From Gentiana macrophylla (lineage: Eukaryota; Streptophyta; Magnoliopsida; Gentianales; Gentianaceae), in assembly GCA_026214975.1 (NCBI GenBank), contig JAOBSW010000622.1, positions 62,001 through 126,000 on the forward strand: 64,000 nt of DNA, in the 5' to 3' direction. The position numbers and the translations under genes were made by a program. Positions 1 to 12,150 of the stretch are shown here, in pieces (positions within the stretch are counted from its first letter, which is position 1; each line of letters begins with the position of its first letter). The notes under the pieces were generated by a model. The model saw only the letters and a list, made by a program, of their open reading frames with translations, was not told the origin of the DNA and ran no database searches.

Positions 1-1153
1 AGGTCAAAAGGTCAACACACTAATTTTAGTAAAGTCATTTAAAAATATCTTTTCATGTATTTAATTATCTAAAGTCAACTAAACAATTAATCCACATATC
101 AAATAAATAGTCCAATCCAACTATTTAATTATAATTGAGGTGAAGCGACGAGAAAACCTATATGCTATATTAGAAAGCTGGCGTCGGGACCAACTCCACC
201 CATATTTAGTAATTACAATAAATCGAATAAAATTATTCATCAGACAGAATAATGATATCCAACCTATTAATTCCGGGATTACACCACCATAAACCCGAAA
301 CTGAAGTCTATCGAATATAGATAACTTACACTCAATTTATGAGTCGAAAGCTTCCACTGATATGATCATTACATACGGATAAATCCTCCATAGACTGCTC
401 ACTTCGATTCGGGATATTTCCGTCAATCCTTCTCGAAACATATTATCCTTATTTACCATTAACCCCCTAGTGATCAATTAGTTCATATCCAATATAATAT
501 GAACTCGGCCGATCGATCGCTTCTGGGTCAACAAATAAAGGAATCGGTCTATCTACTTCCCGAGGAAGGAATGGATTCCATATATGTGATAGCACGCACC
601 ACTCACTCATCCCGCAATAGAGCCAACGAGAAGTGTTGGACCACACACTTCGAAGTGATCCTTACTAACACATCAAACCCTACCCTAGTCTAAGCGAATT
701 TATCAGTAATCACCTCAGATTGAGATTAATCCATATATGATCATCTTGTGATTCGATAAGACTTCTCGATTATGGAATTATATCAAGAACTCCAATCAAA
801 TCGGTCCAAATTTCTATATGACTACCATCATATATAAATGCCCCACTAGTACCCCTATTACCGGCAATCCGGATAAATCGTCACACCGTGAAAGTGTTAG
901 GCGCATTATTAGCATATTAATCATGAGACCCGTACTCAGATTAATCAACGCTACGGACTAAGTTAATTTTAAGTACATCTCACTAACTCAATCCTCTTGT
1001 GTATAGCCATACATTGAGTTATGTGATTACATAAACGAGGTACTTAGGGTTTTTAGTAGTGTCTTAATTATAAGCACAATGCATATAATAAGATGAATTA
1101 TTATTCTGTCCTAAAACAATTACATAATTGACTTTCGGACACTACACCTAACA
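1..1153 (-). repeat. Partial 3' LTR of element A
   Basis: This stretch aligns with 24298-25450 from the first base and ends in the same terminal sequence (plus-strand CACCTAACA, i.e. TGTTAGGTG on the minus strand). About 680 bp of the LTR must lie left of the window. It is followed at 1154-1165 by a polypurine tract read on the minus strand (CAAGTGGGAGAT), which fixes it as the 3' LTR. The two A LTRs differ at many small sites. Confidence 0.85.
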
Positions 1154-2734
1154 ATCTCCCACTTGCACGAAAGGCAAGTGGATTAATTGTTTTAGAGCAC
1201 ACCCTTTATATCCATATTTACAACATTCTCCCACTTTCTCAAAACAAGTGAGACGTATCCCTCAAATCTGTACCCTCCAAGCGCATCTTAGTAATTCATC
1301 CTTCCAAGCACGACCGTAGTGTGCCGCCGCAGGGTAGGTCAGTGACCCGGCGCGTACTTAGAATCTGAATACCATGTGACTCAGTACACTGATCAGGTAG
1401 GTTGTCGGCTTGAGTCAATCTTTGGGATCGAAACGTCGTCTTTCCATCTAATCTGATGGTACACTTTTAATATGCCTTTGAGTAAACACTGAGGACAAAA
1501 TCGACTTAACGATCATCCTTAATCCGACCTAAAGCCAGAATCAGTGTTATCACTTATATTCTTGAATATACTAGCATATTATTGCTCATTCTCCCAAAGA
1601 TACTTGAGGATTCACTAAACATCCCATTTAGTATTAATCCACAGGTTTAGATAATCATTCCTGAGAGGTAGGGTAGACTACATCGTTGAATGCTGCATAA
1701 ATGCAAGATCTTAACCAGGTGAATGGATGGGATTGCCAATGATCGATTCTCATGAATTTGGGTGAATCAAATCCTTTAGAATGAATCCCGATAGCATGTC
1801 AGACTCTGACTTCAGATAACACACCCATGTTGTTTCCAACTGTTTCAGTGTTACCATTCACAAACACTAATCTATATACTACTTTACTAATATCGATGCC
1901 CAGTCTACGAAAGACTTATCTATATTCTGGTCAAGTCCACATATTAAAATATATGACTTTGAAATGACCTAGAGGTTTGCTTTAATCCCTAAAGGATATA
2001 AGCTATGGCAGGCATCCTGCCAAAGGTTCTTTATGAATAAATTAAGATACCGTTAGTCTCGCAAAAGGTCTTAGGGAATCACCCCTATTTTCTGCTTTGT
2101 AACGAATCCGTTATTTGTTCTTAGATAAAACCTTTCTATTCAGAATGAATTCAGATTCCGTCGTTCGGCAAGGAAGTCTTAGGGAATCACCCCTATTTCC
2201 CGCTTTCTGACGAAATCAAGCGAGACTGAGTGGTAAGAGAGATCACGGTCTGGTTAACTCTCTACCTTTTAGGGAATCACCCCTAAATTACTCAGCTTTT
2301 CGGTGAAAGTTAAACTTTCCTATTCATTCGACTCTTCTCCGTGTAGTTCCAATTACTCCCACTGGGCCTGAGATACTCAGGTGGTTCTACAAGAGTTTCA
2401 ACAGAATTGGAGTATCATACTCCATTAACAGGGTTATGACTTTTAAACCAACCTCTATGATCAGGATCTTATACAGTCAACGAAGGACTATAGGTCATCA
2501 ATCTACCCTATAGACCATAAGGTCCTGCAATGGGTAATGGACAAACCATACTCCCACTGCGTTCGGGGTGGAGTGATATACTGATCTAGTTTAGTAGTTT
2601 TTATTAGTGTTATTACCAACTGCCGGTGTTGGATGTGAACTGAACAAATCAGTTAGTAACATCTTGAGTACAAATACTTCAAGATCTAAGGTTGTTATTT
2701 ATAGACTCTATCATACCGAATTTGACAGTATCAC
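1154..2734 (-). other. 3' part of the interior of LARD A, non-coding
   Basis: Polypurine tract at 1154-1165, then sequence without a convincing ORF. It holds three copies of the motif AGGGAATCACCCCTA (near 2070, 2183 and 2270) and one copy of the family motif containing AGGTCAGTGACCC (about 1318-1363). It is homologous to 8640-10152 of element B in reverse orientation. The interior is cut at 2735-2739 by insertion of B. Confidence 0.75.
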
Positions 2735-2739
2735 CGTCA
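2735..2739. repeat. Left target-site duplication of B (CGTCA)
   Basis: CGTCA directly precedes the B LTR and is repeated exactly at 11995-11999 after the other LTR. This is the 5-bp duplication expected of LTR-element integration. Confidence 0.95.
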
Positions 2740-4580
2740 TGTTAGGTGTGATGCCCGAAAGACAATTTTTGTAATTGTTTTATTTAATAAATGAATTGAC
2801 GTTATTATTCATATTTATTATTTTCATAATCACCGATGTGACAATAGTATTTACACTACAGAAAACCATAAGTATATCGTTTATGTAATCACTTAACTCA
2901 GTGTATGGTATATACACGGGAGGATTGAGTTAGTGAAGATGTACTTAAAATACAATTAGCCCGTAGTGAAGTTAATCGAGAGTATCGGGTCTCTCTTTAA
3001 CGTGCTATTAATGCGCCGAACACAATAGGTGTGATAGTCCTATCCGGACTTTCGGTTAAGAGAACCTAATGGGGCATTTATATATGATAGATATATCATA
3101 TAGAAATTTGGACCGATTTGATTAGAGTTCTCGATATAATTCCGTAATCGAGAAGTCTTATCGAATCAATGGATGATCATATTTATGGATATATCTTAAT
3201 CTCGAGGTGATCACGATCCAACCGCTTGAATCAAGATGCGATTTGACTTGACGGTTAAGGATTACACCGAGTCTGTGGTCCGAATTACCCCATCTTGGCA
3301 TTGTAATGGATTGAGTGAGTAGTCGTGTTATCATCACGATACGGAATCCATTCCTTCCATTTATGGAAGTAGATAGGCGATTCCTTATTTGTTAATCCTA
3401 GAAACCGATCGATCGCGAGTTCATATCACATCGATTGATCACCGGTGAGTGGTATGAATTAATTGATCACTAGGGGTTAATGGTAAATAAGGATAAGAGG
3501 TTCTAAAAGGGTTAACGGTAACTTCCCGATTTAGAATGAGCGATCATGGAGGATTAATCCATATGTAATGATTATATCAATGGACGCTTATTATTATTCT
3601 CGTGAGGAGATAAATATAATCTCATAATCGGAGGAGTGCGATCCACGGGATTATGGTGGCATATTCTCGTGATTGATTTATCGAATATAATTATTCTATA
3701 ATTATTTATTTGATTTATCGGAGCCGCTGATTATTAGTCCATGGTCCCCGACGTGCCTCCTAATATAGCATAGCTATTCTCGGACGTCGAATCCTAATAA
3801 TATTAATTTAGTTCTTGTTGGACTTTATTAAAACGATATGTGAATTAATTGTTTGAATGACTATTAAATTAGTTGAATTTAAATAATTAAATATGTGAAA
3901 AAGACATTTTTCATAATCTTACTAACTAATGTAGTGTATCATAGCGAAAATAATATTGTGACTAGGTCACAAGTGAATTTCGCCATGGCATATTTTTAAG
4001 AAACAAGAAATTAGTTTTCTTGTGTATTAATAAGACATACGCACAAAATATTTATTGGATAAATATTTATGGTAAGAAATAAAGATAAAGATTATTCTAG
4101 ATTTGTTCTAGAATATTTTGGGATTATCTTTTATTTAATAGGATTATCATAATTGATTTTGTATTAATTATAAAATCCTTTGCAGAACTAAGTTTTTACT
4201 CTCCTATATAAAGAGAGTTCTCCCAAGCCAAATAACACACTACAATTTTCGACTTCTACCTCTTAGAGAGGAGAAGGAAAATTTCGGCCAAGGGGAGAAT
4301 AAGAGGAGAAATCTTGGAGATTTTTCCGGGTAGCATATCGGAAGGGTTCGAGTCGAGAATTTCCTTCCACCGGGAGTTGCTTGGATCACACGTACGGAAG
4401 ATCGTGGTGCTCTTCACGCTTTCCTTCGTTCATCCTATTGCGGTTCTTCAACTTGGATTTTGAGATCCAAGAGGTATGTTCTACAACCCCCTTGTAGATA
4501 TAGATCTAGTTGTTTTATTACGTATATATTATAGATCTAGATCCATTAAATCGCTTCCGCTGCGGATGGTATTACTAACA
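2740..4580 (+). repeat. 5' LTR of element B
   Basis: Starts TGTTAGGTGTGATGCCC and ends ATTACTAACA. A TATA box (TATATAAA) lies at 4205-4212, and the following 370 bp are the likely transcribed R-U5 part. It matches 10153-11994 nearly throughout, with many small differences, several of which swap CAG with CGA-like triplets. Confidence 0.95.
4205..4212 (+). promoter_or_regulatory. TATA box in the 5' LTR of B
   Basis: TATATAAA in a CTCCTATATAAAGAG context. It is conserved at 11619-11626 in the 3' LTR and, on the minus strand, near 24012-24022 in the 5' LTR of A. Probable start of LARD transcription about 25-30 bp downstream. Confidence 0.7.
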
Positions 4581-4581
4581 G

Positions 4582-4597
4582 TGGTATCGGAGCCAAG
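4582..4597 (+). other. Primer-binding site of B (initiator tRNA-Met type)
   Basis: TGGTATCGGAGCCAAG follows the LTR end after one base. It matches the usual plant Copia primer site TGGTATCAGAGC with one difference. Confidence 0.9.
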
Positions 4598-7500
4598 GGG
4601 ATCTATATTTATACGTATAAAATATTAGATCTAGGAGTGGTAAAACATGTAGATTTTTTGTCCCAATTTTTTTTGGGGGCCGATGCATATGTTTAATTTT
4701 TATGCTTATGAATGTCGTGGTTGAAGAGATGGATTGGGGTTGGCACTGTTTACCCGTTAGGTCTATTGTAACCTCATATAAACGATGAAAATTCGTCCAT
4801 ATGAGTATAGGAATTTATGTAATTCTTTTTTATTGCAATTTTAATTTCCAGAAAATAGATCTGTTTAGTAGCTGTTTAGTTATTTCGTGTTTCCCGTTGA
4901 TTGAGCCGTTGAAACGACGATCCCTCCGGTCAGAATCCAGATTGGAAGATGATGAACAATTCCAAAAATTTTGGCATCGATCAGAGTCCGTTTCGATATC
5001 CGTTTGATGCTGCGAAGAGGCTGCTGTAACAGAAAAACGCAGGATTCACAGATACACTATCTGTGACTTCCTCGATTTTCTGGGAGAGTTTGGACCGTTG
5101 AAACGAAAATCCGACCGTTCAGATTGATCAAATTTGAGTTTTGGACGTACCATAAAAATTTCAGGTCGATCGGGATTCATCTCGATTCCCGATCTGCCTC
5201 AGGAAGTCCTTGATGCAGTGCAGTCAAAGTCAGATTCAGCAGCAAGTTTGGAGGTTTACTGGAGAAAATTGGTAAGTCAAAGCACCGATCCAACCGTCCA
5301 TATTGAAGTTGAAGGAGTGAAGAAAAGATCTGGAAAGTTTCGTCCCGATCCGAGTTCGTTTGGTTTCCCGATCATCGAAGAGTTCGAACAGCTGCAGATT
5401 TAGTTAGAAAGTAGTAAACCCTAGTTAGGGTTTTGGTTTTTATTTTCTAATAGATTAGATCTGAAGTGCCAACGATCCATCTCGGTGTTTAAATTTTCCG
5501 CACTTTATTTTTTTATGTGTTTGATCATAAAATAGATATAAAATCGGAATTGCCATGACATGCATCATATCATAAATCCACTCCTTGCATACATGTAGAA
5601 TTTTAATTTTGGTAATTAAAATAGGCATGTATACAAACTCGTGTAATTAGTTGAAATTTAATTAATACGTGGTAATTAATTAATTTAGTAACTAATTAAA
5701 GATCCGAGGACGGGTTATGAAATCGTTAAGCCTTTCGGTGTGTGTTCTCGGTGAACCGCCTTAAAGCCCAAACGAGATCACGTTTTCGATTCGTAGAGTC
5801 TACGAGATCGAATGATGGTAAAAGAACAGTAAATCTTGGATAAAAACGGTTCGCCTATAGGTTGGGTGGTCAACTGAGCTTTGCTCGACCGACGGAACTC
5901 TCCTAGTGTGATGTATGCACGGGGGTCCGGCAAGACTAAGCCAAACCGAGAGCGGAGGGGTGATTCCTTCTAATCTCAATAGGGCTCTCTTGACCCGATT
6001 TCATCCGACTGTCACATATGTTCCAACGAATAGGACGGGTAGGCTTGCCTACGTTACCGACACCATTCGGAATCCTTGATTTGAAGTACTTTTATGTTAA
6101 CATCAAAAAGACGTGGTTAGTTAACCCACCACCACTTCCAAATTATTGAGTGGGAGCGGGGGAGGCGACAGCCAACCCCACGGCCTCTACTATAGATACA
6201 AGTAAGTGAGAGAAGGGTGATGCCTCGTGGCGCTTTGATTTCGTCCCCCTACGGATGGTGTTCACCCCTATCAACATTCATGGCTTGGTCTCCGAAATGA
6301 TAGGATTTCTGGGTACTCGTCGGGTCACTGACCTATCCAACGACGGCACACTCGGGGCGTACCTAAGAGATCCGATATAGTAGGTCACACTCATAAAGGA
6401 TATTTTTGGAAATATCTAGGCTAAAAAAGGAAGGTAGTCAATGAATAAAGGGATGTTCGATTCTCGTGCGATGTTTGATTCTCACAAGTTATTCATTGAT
6501 GAGATTGTCTCGATTTAACCGTCATCTCTTTGACCTACCTTTCGGCGGCTTTCGAGATGCGAGGTTAAAACCTTGGAATGGTAGAGTAGACTTAATTTTA
6601 GTTTACAATTCCTAAAATAAAATATAGTAGTGTCAAACTTGAATTAATACATGTCATTTTATTTACAAAGATTATATCCCTTACTAAATTGCTTAAAAAA
6701 TTGACTAGTATTGACTTTGTTAAAAAGTGGAAAGTAACTAGGACGTTGAACTAGTTAATCGATAATGCAATTATTTTTCGAAATAGATATTTTCTCTCAA
6801 GCCTTTTAAAACCAGAGTGACATATAGGTATGTCACTTAGTGTCATTCGTGTCAAACGGAAGACAAACTTAGTTTGACCAAAGGTGATTTGGACTTTGAA
6901 ATTCTTAGTGAATTTTGAATGTGTAGTAATTACACGAGTAATTTTCTAATTGAAAAATCGGAAAATCATGAAGTATTATTAGTTGGACGATATTTGGAAT
7001 CGATGAACTAGTGGGAGCTTTATGATTTGTTGTTTTTCTAGAACATTAGAAAAGTGTAACTGACTACACACGTAACCGTTCTAATTGAAAAACCGGAAAG
7101 TCATGAAATGTTGCTAGTTAGACGATATTTGGAATCGATGAACTAGTGGGAGTTTCTATGATTTGTTGTTTTTCCGAAACAATAGAACTATGTACGAAAG
7201 ATTTTCTAATCGAAAAATCGGAAATTCATAAAAATAAAGCATTGCTCGTTAGACGGTATTTGGAACCGATAAACTAGTGGGGGCTTTAATGTTATGATTT
7301 GTTGTTTTTCGGTATATTAGAAAATCCGAGAAGTCTCGACGAGTAACACACTAAATAGACATCCCACGGTTCAAGAGTAGTGTCTACTCAAACGAACCGC
7401 TAGTTCAAGATCTGTTTCCATTCATGGAAAGTCAAGAATGGGTGAATATGTCTAAAAGTGTTAGTCACCTAAATCGAGAAAACTTTAAGGTGAACGAAAA

Positions 7501-10140
7501 TTAATTAATCGAAAATCATAGGATAAGGAAAGTGATTTTGGATCACCAACCTATGAATCCTTGGTGATTTTCTCGAGCTAAGTTCTTTGGAAGAACAAGG
7601 TAGCGATTGCATTTAACGATTAAAAAGAGTAAACAACGGGCGATTAATTTTAGCTAGAATAGTGGGAGTGATATAAGGAAATGAATCTCGGATTCAATCC
7701 TTGGATATCGCGGAAAATTTATTTTCTGCTTAAGATTCGTTGGAACGAATGGATTTACCTTCTATCCGATAATTTGTTTGTCGATAGAAAGTGAATATAC
7801 CATTTGTAGTCTTAATCCAAGACTCGGACTTTTGTTTGATAAAGTCAAAACCACTTAGAATCGCTTTGAAATATGTATATAAAACACATCTTAAGAACTA
7901 TTAAAAGCAATTGGTTTCTATATTTAGATAAACGCTTCTTCATATTCCATAGTTAGTGCATAGTCCCTAAAAGACAAGACTCAAGGCGGCTCAGGGTGAT
8001 TCCTTTTCTCCGACCTGGTTATATTGTCTCAAAGGTTCAATGACTAAGTTTCCTTTCAATCGGGAAAGGATAATGGATATAAAGAAGTAATATAGCTTGT
8101 TCATGACGACCTTCGGGGTCTGATTAAAGATACAAGTTAGTAGGAGCTTCCGAGTAGTGACTTCTTGTCCGATAACTATTCAAACACTCCGGTAAGTTTA
8201 TCCAAAATATTTTGAGGTTTCTCTGTTTTCATGCAGAGAGAGTATTCTATACTGTAAATGGGCCATCACATAGTCCTAGGGACTGATGCTCGGCCTGCCT
8301 CATAGTGAAATGTTTTCACTATGTGAGAAACCGTTAAATTGCCTTATATAGTTTTTAGATGTGCTACAATACACTGCTTAACTCAATAAAGATATTAGAA
8401 GCGAAATATCGGTTTACATTGAAATGTAAGACCAACCAGTCTACCTAGAATATGCTTTGGAATTTACGGATAAGGTGTGGATTCGGTTCACCCCACTTCC
8501 ATAAATATAAGCATTTAGCACACGGTGCTTGAAGGTAGGTCCGAAATTTCGCGAACACGCTCGGTCGATGACCAATCGTTATATATCTTGTAGCATTGAG
8601 AAAAAGGTGTGTTATCGATTCTTGAAATTGGGAAGGACAACTATATTGCTAAGCGCCCCTTTCGATAGAGTCTATGAACAGTAAAACCTTAAACCTTGCA
8701 GTACGTTTACTCAAGGTAGTTACTAACTGATTAAAATCAAACCACATCCAACATCGGTTGTTGGTGATAACACTAAATACTACTAAACTAGATCGAATTT
8801 GATCCACCCGAATGTAGTGGGAGTATGGTTTATCCATTACCCATTACGGGTTCGGCGGACTTTGTAGTCCGAGGATCGATTGATGACCTATGGCTCTTTT
8901 GTGAGCAAAGATAGGATTTCGATAATAGAGGTTGGTTTTAATAGCCATAATCCCGTGAATGGAGTTCGGTACTCCACCTGTTCATACTCTTGTAGAACCA
9001 CCTGAGCGCCTCAGCCCAAAGTGGGAGTAAATGGATCTACACGGAAAAGAGTAGAATGAGTTCGGTATTGCATGATTTCGTTCAAAAGCGAGGAAATAGG
9101 GGTGATTCCCCGAGACTTTCTTGCCAAACAAACGGAGTCCGGATTCATTCAAATGTAAGGGTATTGACTTATGAACTCATGACAGGATGTATCACAAGGC
9201 TTATGTCCTTTGTGGATAAAAAGCAAACCTCTCGGTCATTGGAAGTCATATATTTCTACAATATGTGGATTTGACCGTAATATTGATAAGTCTTTTGTAG
9301 ACTGGATATCAATTTAAGTACTGAGAGTGAATATATAAATTAGTGTTTGTGAAGGATAACACTTTGCACCAGTTGGAATCAACATGGGTGTGTTATCCAA
9401 GTCGAACCGACAATACCACAATTCTCTGCAATGCAGAGATTTGGACAACATTCTTAAGAGTTTGACTCGGTCGTATTCATTAGAATCGATCCTTGGTTTC
9501 CCATCCATCTTATTGGTTAAGATGATGCATCTGTGTATGCAACATTCAACGAGGAAGTTCTACCCTATGCCTCGTGAATGACTCTCTAAATCTTCGGATC
9601 AAGAGAAATGGGATAGATTCTCTTTCTAGTAAGAGATGGTCAAAGTTATTGAACGTCAACTTTGATCGAATCTTAGATTCGGCGGTTAACAAAGCAAGTT
9701 TAGTATGTCCTTTAGTATCTTGAAGAGAACGAGGAACAATATGCGGACATATTCATGTGTGAACTTGGATATGTGTGATACACTGATTTTGACTTTAAGT
9801 CAGATTGAGGATGATCGTTAAGTCGATCTCGGGCCTGTTTACTCAGCACCATATGATTTGATGGACCGGTAACATTTCGATTCTACGGATCGTCTCGAGC
9901 CGACAACCTGACTAATCATTAAGACCCATGACATTTAGATGTAGGTGCTCCCCGAGTCACTGACCTATCCTACGACGGCACACTCGGAGTGTATTTTGTC
10001 ATCTGAAATGGTTATGATATGCTTAATAGGTACTAGAATACGGGATGGGTCTCCATTGCTTTAGAGCAAGTGGGAGATGTAGTTTGTTGTATTTTAAATA
10101 ATAGGGTGTGCTCTAAAACAATTAATCACATGCTTTCGTG
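4598..10140 (+). other. Non-coding interior of LARD B
   Basis: About 5.5 kb with no recognisable retroviral domain. The longest frame (5134-5403, 89 codons) starts at TTG, has no known motif and has no visible counterpart in the matching part of A near 23.0-23.3 kb, so I do not call it a gene. Structured features are a three-copy tandem motif (6982-7286), a repeated motif near both ends (6320-6365 and 9953-9998) and recurrent GGGTGATTCC elements (near 5955, 7998 and 9099). Long stretches match A, so the family keeps an interior without coding for enzymes. Confidence 0.8.
6982..7286 (+). repeat. Three-copy tandem motif in LARD B
   Basis: A core of about 39 bp (GACGATATTTGGAATCGATG followed by AACTAGTGGGAG) recurs at 6982-7020, 7117-7155 and 7248-7286, separated by AT-rich spacers ending in GATTTGTTGTTTTTC. 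Element A has four copies on the opposite strand (20976-21325). Confidence 0.85.
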
Positions 10141-10152
10141 CAAGTGGGAGAT
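10141..10152 (+). other. Polypurine tract of B
   Basis: CAAGTGGGAGAT directly precedes the 3' LTR. It is the expected primer for plus-strand DNA synthesis, and the same sequence adjoins the 3' LTR of A. Confidence 0.85.
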
Positions 10153-11994
10153 TGTTAGGTGTGATGCCCGAAAGACAATTTTTGTAATTGTTTTATTTAA
10201 TAAATGAATTGACGTTATTATTCATATTTATTATTCTCATAATCACCGATGTGACAATAGTATTTACACTACAGAAAACCATAAGTATATCGTTTATGTA
10301 ATCACTTAACTCAGTGTATAGTATATACACGGGAGGATTGAGTTAGTGAAGATGTACTTAAAATACAATTAGCCCGTAGTGCAGTTAATCGAGAGTATCG
10401 GGTCTCTCTTTTAACGTGCTATTAATGCGCCCAGAACACAATAGGTGTGATAGTCCTATCCGGACTTTCGGTTAAGAGAACCTAATGGGGCATTTATATA
10501 TGATAGATATATCATATAGGGCTGGACCGATTTGATTAGAATTCTCGATATAATTCCGTAATCGAGAAGTCTTATCGAATCAATGGATGATCATATTTAT
10601 GGATATATCTTAATCCTGAGGTGATCACAGTCAACTGCTTGAATCAGTATGAAGTTTGACTTGACGGTTAAGGATTACACCGAGTCGTGGTCCGAATTAC
10701 CCCATCTTGGCATTGTCTTTGGATTGAGTGAGTAGTCCGTGTTATCACAGATACGGAATCCATTCCTTCCATTTATGGAAGTAGATAGGCAGTTCCCTTA
10801 TTTGTTAATCCTAGAAACTGATCGATCGCGCGAGTTCATATCACACCGATTGATCACCGGTGAGTTGTATGAATTAGTTGATCAATAGGGGTTAATGGTA
10901 AATAAGGATAAGAGGTTCTAAAAGGGTTAACGGTAACTTCCCGATTTAGAATGAAAGCAGATCTATGGAGGATTAATCCATATGTAATGATTATATCAAT
11001 GGACGCTTATTATTATTCTCGTGAGGAGATAAATATAATCTCATAATCGGAGGAGTGGAGTCACGGGATTATGGTGGCATATTCCTGTGATTGATTTATC
11101 GAATATAATTATTCTATAATTATTTATTTGATTTATCGGAGCCGTGGATTATTAGTCCATGGTCTCCGACGTGCCTCCTAATATAGCATAGCTTTTCTCG
11201 GACGTCGAATCCTAATAATATTAATTTAGTTCTTGTTGGACTTTATTAAAACGATATGTGAATTAATTGTTTAGTGGACTATTAAATTAGTTGGGCTAAA
11301 TAATTAAATATGTGAAAAAGACATTTTTCATAATCTTGGCCCAATGTAGTGTATCATAGCCGAAAATAATATTGTGACTAGGTCACAAGTGAATTTCGGC
11401 CATGGCATATTTTTAAGAAACAAGAAATTAGTTTTCTTGTGTATTAATAAGACATATACACAAAATATTTATTGGATAAATATTTATGGTAAGAAATAAA
11501 GATAAAGATTATTCTAGATTTGTTCTAGAATATTTTGGGATTATCTTTTATTTAATAGGATTATCATAATTGATTTTGTATTAATTATAAAATCCTTGGG
11601 GCTTAAGTTTTACTCTCCTATATAAAGAGAGTTCTCCCAAGCCAAATAACACACTACAATTTTCGACTTCTACCTCTTAGAGAGGAGAAGGAAAATTTCG
11701 GCCAAGGGGAGAATAAGAGGAGAAATCTTGGAGATTTTTCCGGGTAGCATATCGGAAGGGTTCGAGTCGAGAATTTCCTTCCACCGGGAGTTGCTTGGAT
11801 CACACGTACGGAAGATCGTGGTGCTCTTCACGCTTTCCTTCGTTCATCCTATTGCGGTTCTTCAACTTGGATTTTGAGATCCAAGAGGTATGTTCTACAA
11901 CCCCCTTGTAGATATAGATATAGTTGTTTTATTACGTATATATTATAGATCTAGATCCATTAAATCGCTTCCGCTGCGGATGGTATTACTAACA
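10153..11994 (+). repeat. 3' LTR of element B
   Basis: Begins TGTTAGGTGTGATGCCC and ends TTACTAACA, colinear with 2740-4580. TATA box at 11619-11626. Confidence 0.95.
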
Positions 11995-11999
11995 CGTCA
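11995..11999. repeat. Right target-site duplication of B (CGTCA)
   Basis: Exact copy of 2735-2739. Confidence 0.95.
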
Positions 12000-12102
12000 T
12001 TCTATGATTTTACCAGTTTTATAACCAACCTGTACTCAATGCATTAAGATATTTCACGACCTGAACGTGTATGTAAAATTTCCAGTCCTACCTTCAATCA
12101 CT
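12000..12102 (-). other. Short continuation of the LARD A interior between B and C
   Basis: Aligns with the reverse complement of B 8535-8640 (ending in CTACCTTCAA), so it is the stretch of A that directly follows the B insertion site. It breaks off where C-derived sequence begins. Confidence 0.75.
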
Positions 12103-12150
12103 TACAAGATATCACAACATAGCACACATCTCCCGGCATGGCGCCAATTT
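12103..12150 (-). other. Extra primer-site and leader remnant outside the left LTR of C
   Basis: The sequence from TCACTTACAAGATATCACAA to GGCGCCAATTT repeats the block at 17970-18023 that lies inside C next to the right LTR. The tRNA-Asp primer site is degraded here (12130-12147). An LTR followed on both sides by interior sequence points to a former LTR-interior-LTR-interior array. Confidence 0.75.

Larger units (their letters stand above)
2740..11994 (+). mobile_element. Complete LARD element B (Copia-like, non-autonomous)
   Basis: Element of 9255 bp with LTRs of 1841 and 1842 bp, TG...CA ends, an initiator tRNA-Met-type primer site right after the 5' LTR, a polypurine tract before the 3' LTR and a perfect CGTCA TSD. 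The interior of about 5.57 kb has no gag or pol homology. Only short spurious ORFs are present. It is a plus-strand copy of the family that forms A, inserted into the interior of A. It must therefore have been moved by proteins supplied in trans. Confidence 0.95.

Noticed and set aside
5134..5403. 89-codon ORF in LARD B as a possible gag
   Set aside because: It begins at TTG, has no gag motif and no visible counterpart in LARD A, so chance is more likely.
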